Positions 56,601-64,000 of a stretch of DNA of 64,000 bases are shown in pieces. This DNA is from Gossypium raimondii (taxonomy: Eukaryota > Streptophyta > Magnoliopsida > Malvales > Malvaceae). The position numbers were made by a program, and so were the translations under genes. Location: the NCBI RefSeq assembly GCF_025698545.1, contig NC_068576.1, forward strand, positions 51,432,390-51,496,389. The letters are read 5' to 3'. Numbering within the stretch: the first letter of the stretch is position 1; each line of letters begins with the position of its first letter. A model generated the notes under the pieces. That model had not been told where the DNA came from and did not search any database. It saw only the letters and a program-made list of their open reading frames with translations.

Positions 56601-59052
56601 ACTGTATCAGACCTCACTAGTAAACTAATAAAGCCAATGGCCATATTGGGTTCTCATGTTACCTAAGCAGCTAAGTAAATAAAAAGCACTCATCTAAAAA
56701 AAAAAATCTAATACTTGAAACGGGAAACAGCATTTATTCCTCATAAGCTCCAACCATTGGCTCTTGATTAGAGGGTCAGATCTATTACCAGAGGCTAGGT
56801 CTAAGGCCCAAAAAACCCTCATAACTGTCATCTAATAAATGGGTGTTGAAATTATTAGAAGGTCTTTTCATTTTCCAACTTTTTGACATAAATACTTCAT
56901 ATCAATTTAGTATATATTTAACCATGCACAATTTAATTATATCTTAAGTGAAAAAAGTTAACAGAGCATTGCTTCAACAACTGAAATTAAAGAGTCCTTA
57001 AGCCATACTCATACCAAATCCAAATAAGAAATTTGCCACTCACATTTTCAACAGTACAGAGATCAAACAAAGATTCAAATAGAGCCTGCAGCTGCAACAT
57101 TCCACTACTGGTCTGCAACATGGAAATAAATCAATCAGTACAGAAACCATTAACTCTTAAAAACACCACTAGCTCCAAATATAGATCAATATGTCAAAAT
57201 GAGGTCATGATCCCATGCCTATTTTACTATAGATCTAATCTCTAGTAAGTTAAATAGTTCATTCTTCAGATCAGAATTTCAGGATGAGCCTTGGCACAAA
57301 AGTAAGGTGGTTGTCATTTAGAACTGGAGGTCACATACTTTCAAGCTGCAGCAATAGCCCGTCTTCTAATAAAAAATAAGGCTGGCTGTTTATGTTTGGC
57401 CCCTCCCCAGTGCCCAGACCTCACAATGCAGAAGCTTAATGAACTAGGATCCACCTTATCATGGTGTAACTTTCTTTTTGGTTGCAGAAATAGGGAAAAG
57501 AGGCAAGGATAGTCAGGAGTTAACTTATCATGATAAAGCTAATATCTCTCATGAGAAATCCTGTTTTTAATTGCTTATGTCTCTATACTTCTTTTGCGCT
57601 AAAGATGATAGAACAAGGTACTAGCCCTATCATGTTTAAACAACCATAAGAAACAATAGGATTAAGTAGGACCTTTGTTAGAGCAGAGTAGAAACGAGAT
57701 ATTTTTGCAGCTTCAGGACTAAGAAAAGGATGGATGGAGGTCTTTAGAGACATATCATCTGAGCTCTTAACCGCCGGTGGTTCCACTGTTTTGGAAGGTG
57801 AGCTCATTTTAATGAACCCAAACAGGACATCAATATCTGCCGAACAAACTGCAAACAACTTGGATATCAAATTTCTTCCAAACTTTTGTTCACTTGGCAA
57901 ACCCCAGATGCCCTCCAACTTCTCAGAAAGATCAAGACAAGCACTGAAATTTGTCTGAATTCCACTTGCCTGACAGCTTGACTTGACTACAAAAGACAAG
58001 GAACAGAGGCATGAAAAAATATATGTTAAGAACTAAATTAGGGAGGCAGAAGAAACAAATTCAACTATGTCTCCAATTAACTTCTCACCTGTACGTTGGC
58101 CAATCTGATCATTAAACGATTTTCTATTTGGAAACTCTTGTACAACCCCATGATGAGCTGCAACAGGGATTCCATGTTCTCTGTCATTGAGGCTGATGTC
58201 ATTCGCATTAGCCACTTTCGCCTCATTGTTTGAATTGGGAAATTTCAGCTGATCCTCCTTGTTTCTTTCCTTCTTAAGTTCCGAACACTCATGTTCCTAA
58301 ATAGATAGAAACCAATACTTAATTTCAGCAGTCTTGCAACAATAGCTTTCAGATTTTTTTTTTGGGGGGGGGGGGTGGTGGGGGATTATTTGGCATGCAA
58401 ATTCATAGTATAGACATTCAAAACAAAATAACATACCAGGTCCGCAAGCTGCTTTGAAACACGTCCCAACTCCTTCTGCATTAAAAATTCACAATATTTC
58501 AATAAAAATTCTCTTATATAGGAAATATTTCCAATATGCTTTTTATTTTTTTTCCAAATACCCAAGTCAAAATCTGTAAAACCATCAATTTCACCGAAAC
58601 ATTTTAAGAATCTCTGATAACTGACTTCTTATTTTTTCTTCATAAAAGTAAATACAGTAACAAGAGCTCAGAGTAAAGGAGCCTGAAACACTAACCTTTA
58701 GGAGCTCGATTTCGAGATCCTTGCCTTTGGAAGAACTGCCACCGCGCCGCGCTGGAGTCGTAGGCGCGGCGCATTTAGCAATAACACCACTCGAATTAGA
58801 GGCGCCGCCCAAATCAGTGGGTCTCTGGGAAAGCTCTCTCGGAGGCGAGTAACTGATGGATGGGGGCGGCGTAATATGTATGGGTTGAGGATGTGAGGAT
58901 GGTGGTGGCTGTGATGGCAGAGACGGTAAATAGGAAGAAGAAGAAGTAGGATTGTTTTGGTTAACCTGAGAACGAGAAAGTGCGAGTTCTTCAAATTGGA
59001 TAAGTTCCTCCAAGAAACTGGCACCCCATTCTTCCAAATTTTCTTCGCTCAT
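53652..59052 (-). CDS. SUV2: ATRIP homologue SUV2 (DNA-damage checkpoint partner of ATR)
   Basis: A predicted 714-residue nuclear protein. Minus-strand exons by frame and splice signals: 58696-59052, 58437-58475, 58089-58296, 57673-57986, 57044-57112, 56205-56287, 55460-55792, 55269-55375, 54625-54806, 54162-54358, 53652-53907. The N-terminus has an acidic/hydrophobic helix LEEWGASFLEELIQFEEL, like the RPA-binding checkpoint recruitment segment of ATRIP. A Pro/Ser-rich linker follows, then a short coiled coil (KELGRVSKQLADLEHECSEL). The rest is helical, HEAT-like (for example LIREVLILLNRLVS, ALELRKSAITLLAF). ATRIP carries ATR kinase to RPA-coated single-stranded DNA. The Arabidopsis protein is, from memory, somewhat shorter (about 650). 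The family call rests on the N-terminus and overall layout, recalled rather than aligned. The junction 55269/54806 is the least certain. No premature stop was seen in this model. Confidence 0.75.
54430..54629 (+). repeat. 100-bp tandem duplication spanning the exon-9 donor of SUV2
   Basis: GGATAATCTTTAC through GTAACCTACT occurs at about 54438 and again 100 bp later at 54538, with a handful of differences. The copy at 54538-54629 contains the used donor (minus strand GTAGGT at 54619-54624). The other copy carries an identical GTAGGTTAC near 54524, inside the intron. Confidence 0.88.
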
Positions 59053-59768
59053 AATTTACTTTTTCGTTCCTTGCTCTGTGCACTGCTTGGGTGAGAGCGA
59101 ATGACGGTGCTTGTGAGTTTTCATCAGAGGTTTTTTTTTTTTTTTGAAGTTTTCAAGTTGGGCCAACTGTTGAACTGGTGATCCAGACTTGTGTCCATTT
59201 CAGCTTTTTCTCTCTCTCTCTCTTTTAATTTGTTTTTGCAATTAATTAAGTACAAAATTATTAATTTTTAAAATCAACATATAAAATTAAATATATATTT
59301 TTATTCAAAATTGTTATAAATATTATATTATTGAGTGAATGTCTATTAAAATTAAAATACTTTTGATATACATTAGGACTCCAATTTACATTAGAAGTTG
59401 AGTTTTATATTATTTAATTGTTATGCTTTGACTTTTTATTTTAATTGTTTTAAATCTAATTGAAATATTGATAGGTTTACAAGGTTTACTATGAACTTTT
59501 GTAGTCTATTATTTTTAAATGATTGTCTAAAATGTATGATATTTGAACAAAAAATGTGGTATAATAATATTTTTTCTTATTTAACATTTTAAAGGATTGA
59601 GTTTTGGTAGAAACACATTAGTATCATGTTGTTTTTTATTTTAGTACATGTGGTAATTTGTGTTTGGATTGTTTTAAATAGTCTTCATTGTTTAAATTAT
59701 ATTGATTATCAACTCAAACATAATTTTTTGTAAAATTGAATCTTTCTAAATAAAGAATATAGTGGGAC
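59053..59768. other. Upstream region of SUV2 and AT-rich spacer
   Basis: The first 150 bp contain the SUV2 leader/promoter by position, with poly(T) and CT runs around 59130-59225. The rest is AT-rich without features. 59764-59768 is the left target duplication of the next LTR. Confidence 0.4.
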
Positions 59769-62625
59769 TGTAACATTCATTGTCCAACCCGATTGTTAGG
59801 TCGAAGTCACAGGATGCTACAATCATTGTCGAAGCAACTAAAAGCAATCATACACTTTTCGACCATTTAAACATATAATTGAGCATTAAATACATTCACA
59901 ACATGTCACAAAATCAGTTACGGATCTCACACAAGCTTACGAAAGCTCCTTTGCTAGCTCGAGTGTGACCCAAGAGCAAAACGTAAAGTTTTTAAAAGTC
60001 TCGAACCAACGTGCATATCCACATCGTGACACTACTCACTGTCGAACGAGGTTGCGACGTCAAGGATCCCTCGCCATGACGTTGCCCCTATTTTTGGCTA
60101 CTTAGCATATATTGGTACCTATTTACATGTCTTCAACCAAAGCATTTTGTCACAAACATTCATTTGTCCATTTCATACCAAACCTAACAAAACATATCAT
60201 AATGAACTTGTAACAATTTGAAATTAACCATTTAACAAAATATACAATCCATGTCATTCCTTCAAATTCAATTTTGCTTACCTTACATCAACATATGCAT
60301 ATCTACTCATTTTGAGTATCAAGTATCCATATGACCTTGAAAAGAACCAAAACAACCATACACTTAACATATGTTTCAAGCATGACCATCATTTTTACCA
60401 TTTTACAAGTCATTTAGCAACCTAACCATTCAAATTATCATCCTTTTAATCTTTATCATGCCAAAACTTACTAATTAAAATCATTATGCATACAAACATC
60501 ATACAAGATCAAAACATGCATCATTTTGATCACATACTAAACCTTTTACACAAATCCAACCATCATCACATTTTGACAAAGACATTAACTCCAAATTGAC
60601 CATTTACACAACCATAATTTTTATGAACATACCACAAAGTCTAGACTCAAAACAAACGTATATCTATCATCTTGTAATAGTGCGAACTCCTCTGTTGATC
60701 CAGCTCGACAAGTTCCGCAAGGTGATAATCTATAGGGAAGAAAAAAAAACTACAGTAAGCATTAAGAATGCTAGTAAGTTCAAAAGGAAACACTAAACAT
60801 ACCTTGATTATTTAATCATAACTAAACTATTCATTGTGGCATATAACATGGTTACCCTTGGTACACAATGGTATAGTTATTCACATATCAACACTTCCAA
60901 ACAAATTTGTTAGTAGTGTTTTCATGTCATAAATATTATCACTACATTAATTCAAATCTCATAACTATTACATGTCAAATATCAACATATACCAACTCAT
61001 TTCCAATTCACATTTAAGTTTCCATTTCCATTCAACTGATTATCACCTGATGGAACTATGGTAAAATAGACTTGGATACACAAGAATAAGTTGCTCAAAC
61101 AAGCTGACATTATATCAAGGTTATCTATTCGAGCTAAACCTACGATACGTATAACTCGAAAAACTGCAACAAATGCTAGATTTCTTAATAACATGTAAAA
61201 TCCCTGATTAAACACACGTATAACCCTAATGGCATGCCATAGGTATCCTAACATTTTACTAAGTTTGTACAGACATCATTTTTGTATATATGTCATTACC
61301 AATCTCTATACATGATTACATATTTCATTTACGAGTCTTGTAATCAATCATCATTCATATTTGCACCCTGTACTATTTCATAATAACCAATATTCACATG
61401 ACTTTTTCAATTCAGTCCATTTTAAGCCATATGTTCCAAAATCACTAAAATCTACTTAATTCTAACTTACAAATAAATTCAAACATAATTCATACATAAA
61501 ATAAAATAGGGTGGTAAGTTCCATATGAACTTGTTCAAAATATGTAAAGTGGATACTTGAGGGTTAATCTACAATTTTAGCTTTTCCTAAATTAGCTCCA
61601 TTTCATTTAATTCTTGATCTAAACAATCATTTTATATCATCAATCAATACCAAATATCTTCATACTATGCTATGATATGTATGAACCTATATAAACTTCA
61701 TTTTCAATATCTTTAAATTTTTACATTTTATTCAATTTAGTCCTTAAACTCGGGATAGTCATAACTTCCAATTCCTAGCTTGGATTAAAATCCAATTTCA
61801 TTTATTTTCATCAGGGACCTTATACTTTCTATTTCTAACATATTTTCATGAAAAATTTACATTTATTCAATTTGGTCCTTAACGTAACAAAGTTAACAAA
61901 CAAGCTAAAAGAACTATGCAATCTAGTCTCTTTGTATATATATATATATATATATATTGTAAGCTTAAAACCTATCAATTTCAAGCCTAATTCTTCAAGA
62001 ATCAACAATGACAAATTTCTAAAACTTTAACAGATTTACAAATTGGCACATGAGCTAGCTAAATCAAGCTTCCATGATCTCAAATTCATAAAAAAATATA
62101 AGGAAAAAAAACTTGAATTTGATTTCTAATCAATGGCTGAATGGTTTGGCTTCAAAATGATTTTCTTCATTTTCTTCCTAGGTTATATATGGTAGAAGAG
62201 ATGAGGAAGATGACAATTCTTTCTTTCTTCTCACTTATTTGATTATTTATAGCATAATTAAAACTTAATAATCTTAATAATCATGTTTAGTTTAACTAAA
62301 TTAATCATTAAAAAGCTTAATAAACATGTCATCATCTTCCACTAAAACTTGATTACAAATGGTTTAATTACTATTTTAGACTTTTGGTTAATTGTAATTT
62401 AAATCCTCAAGTCTTTTGTCAATTAAAATTTATAGTGATTAAACTTTTACAATTTAGTCCACGAGCCTTAATTAATTATTTAATTGACAAAATTTCTCGA
62501 CCAAACTTCAATATATTTTATATAATAACTTGTAAATATTAATATTTAATATTTGTGAACTCAATTTACAGAAACAAAGTTTTGAAACTACATTTTTCAA
62601 TACTACTAAAAATTGAGTTGTTACA
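59769..62625. mobile_element. Solo LTR, 2857 bp
   Basis: It starts TGTAACATTCATTGTCC, ends AATTGAGTTGTTACA, and is flanked by GGGAC (59764-59768) and AGGAC (62626-62630), a 5-bp duplication with one mismatch. No gag or pol and no internal copy of the ends. The T-rich 3' half with phrases such as AATTTAGTCC recalls the LTRs at 28195-38300, suggesting the same broad lineage but a different family. It contains no hairpin-unit array. Confidence 0.82.
61935..61957 (+). repeat. (TA)n microsatellite
   Basis: About 11 uninterrupted TA units within the solo LTR. Likely polymorphic in length. Confidence 0.9.
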
Positions 62626-62630
62626 AGGAC

Positions 62631-63049
62631 GTTTAAAAAAGTCCGTCCTACTAGATCTGTTGCATTTCCCGCTTTGAACGCAAGAATTAAAAAAAGTAAA
62701 TACATAACCATTGATGTGATAAGTAACATAATAAAAACTACTAGAAGTGAAAATATAATAATAAATTAAGGATATATTCTCTTTGCTCATCTATCTCATA
62801 TTCTTTTTACTTTTATTATTATTATTTATTTCATAACAAAAATTAATTAATCTCTACCAAAAGTTTAATTCAAAAGAAAGTGCCGCGTAAGAATACCTTA
62901 ATATATTTCTTATTTTAAAAATATACTATGTTTCGGATAATCACAAATAGTTTATAAGAGAAACTCAAGTTTGAAAAATAAAACAAATCTATGTCAATTA
63001 ATTTTATAAAAGGGAGGTCTCATGAGTAATCTTCTTTTTTTTAGCCAAA
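62631..63049. other. AT-rich intergenic stretch
   Basis: No gene recognised. It lies between the solo LTR and the terminal tandem repeat. Confidence 0.4.
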
Positions 63050-64000
63050 TGATAAATTTTCAATTTCAGTCCTTATGCTAAACTCAAATTTTAGATTATA
63101 TAATAATAGTTAAATTTTAATTTTGATCCCGTTACACTCAAATTTAAAATTCAATCTTTATGCTTCAAATTTTTAATATAATTTGATACCTTATTTTTTA
63201 CAATGTCATTGATTCGCTCAAATACTTTGTTTTAATTAAAATGATAATATAATTTTTAAGAGTTATTAATAGTATTAAAATTATTTATTAAATTATTCAT
63301 AAAAATATTTGTTAAATTCAAGTCAATTGCAATACTTTTTTTTTGTTACATAACTACTAAGTGAGTTTTTTTTAAATTTCAAAATGCTACACCAGCAAAT
63401 TTAATAAAATAATTTAATGGTGTTAACAATTAAATTTTAAATTTTAAATTTGAAAAATAGAGACACTAAATTTCTATATATAAAAGGAAAGTCTATACAT
63501 GTGGAATAGTCTTTTCTTTTCTTTTTCTTTTTTTGCATTTTGTAGAAAAATGGTAAAATTTCAATTTTAATCTATATGCTACACTAAAATTTTAGATTCA
63601 ATCTTTATACTTTAACTTTTTGACATAATTTGGTACATCAATTTTTAGAATGCCATTGATTAGCTCAAATACTTTGTTTTGATTAAAATGTTGATGTAAC
63701 TTTTGAGAAATATTAATATTATTAAATTATTTGTTAAATTTAAGTCCATTGCAATGCTTTCTTTTTTTGTTACATGGCTACTAAGTGAGTATTTTTAAAA
63801 TTTCAAAATGCTACACCAACTAATTTAATGGTGTTAGCAATTAGATCTGAATTTGTAAATTTGAAAATAGAGAGGCTAAATTTCTAAAAATACAAATACT
63901 AAATGGTTAAATATCAATTTTGGTCTCTTTGATATGTCTACTTTTGAGATTTAATCTATATACTTTAATTTTTAACATAATTTATTCTCTATGCTTTTAT
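63050..64000 (+). repeat. Degenerate tandem repeat, about 450-bp unit, running off the window
   Basis: The block around GCTCAAATACTTTGTTTT at 63216 recurs at 63663 (447-bp offset), together with the preceding AATTTCAATTTTAATC-type and following TTCAAAATGCTACACCA-type phrases in the same order. A third partial copy starts near 63905 and is cut by the window end. The units differ by several indels, so the array is old. Confidence 0.8.

Overview
This window is nuclear DNA of a flowering plant. The genes have spliced, plant-type exons (GT..AG introns, AT-rich introns), and they include a chloroplast-targeted Calvin-cycle kinase, a CYP76-type P450 pair, a CC-NBS-LRR resistance gene and plant-only BPC and CSC1/OSCA families. 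Between them lie abundant LTR retrotransposons. The style of the repeats (multi-kilobase LTRs starting TGTAACACC, and arrays of ACACGG-CCGTGTG palindromes) suggests a Malvaceae genome such as cotton (Gossypium). That genus assignment comes from recollection of such repeats and was not searched.

Layout. 313-5012: a structurally complete but mutated Ty1/copia element on the minus strand, with TATCA target duplication. 7364-13235 (+): an 11-exon CSC1/OSCA-type mechanosensitive calcium-permeable channel. 16305-17009 (+): a BPC GAGA-binding transcription factor with a likely 5'-leader intron. 18047-20105 (-): chloroplast phosphoribulokinase, 5 exons, with a 14-bp palindromic G-box upstream. 21690-22299: LINE debris and a 165-bp tandem duplication. 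22478-24048 and 24377-27112 (-): two tandem CYP76-like P450 genes, each of 2 exons.

28195-38300 is a three-deep nest of large solo LTRs. The middle one (31099-38107, GAGGT duplication) lies inside the outermost. The inner one (33380-36445, CTATG duplication) lies inside the middle one, in the opposite orientation, which creates an inverted repeat with arms of about 1.5 kb. 39891-49059 (+) is a decayed DEAD-box RNA helicase gene (RH5-like), split at its Q-motif region by a 7.8-kb Ty3/gypsy Athila-like element (40309-48121, CCCTT duplication) that has itself lost most of pol. 50439-53243 (+): an intronless RPM1-like NLR. 53652-59052 (-): an 11-exon ATRIP homologue (SUV2), convergent with the NLR. 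59769-62625: another solo LTR. From 63050 to the window end: a degenerate tandem repeat of about 450 bp.

The genes do not form a pathway; this is ordinary gene order broken up by insertions. The most unusual signals lie in the repeats. Three related LTRs each carry an array of short hairpin-forming modules whose sequence differs from LTR to LTR. A GC-rich palindromic module is shared between otherwise unrelated elements. The nested LTRs form a long near-perfect inverted repeat that could yield double-stranded RNA. All splice junctions were read by eye from frame continuity, GT/AG signals and remembered family conservation; no alignment or expression data were available.
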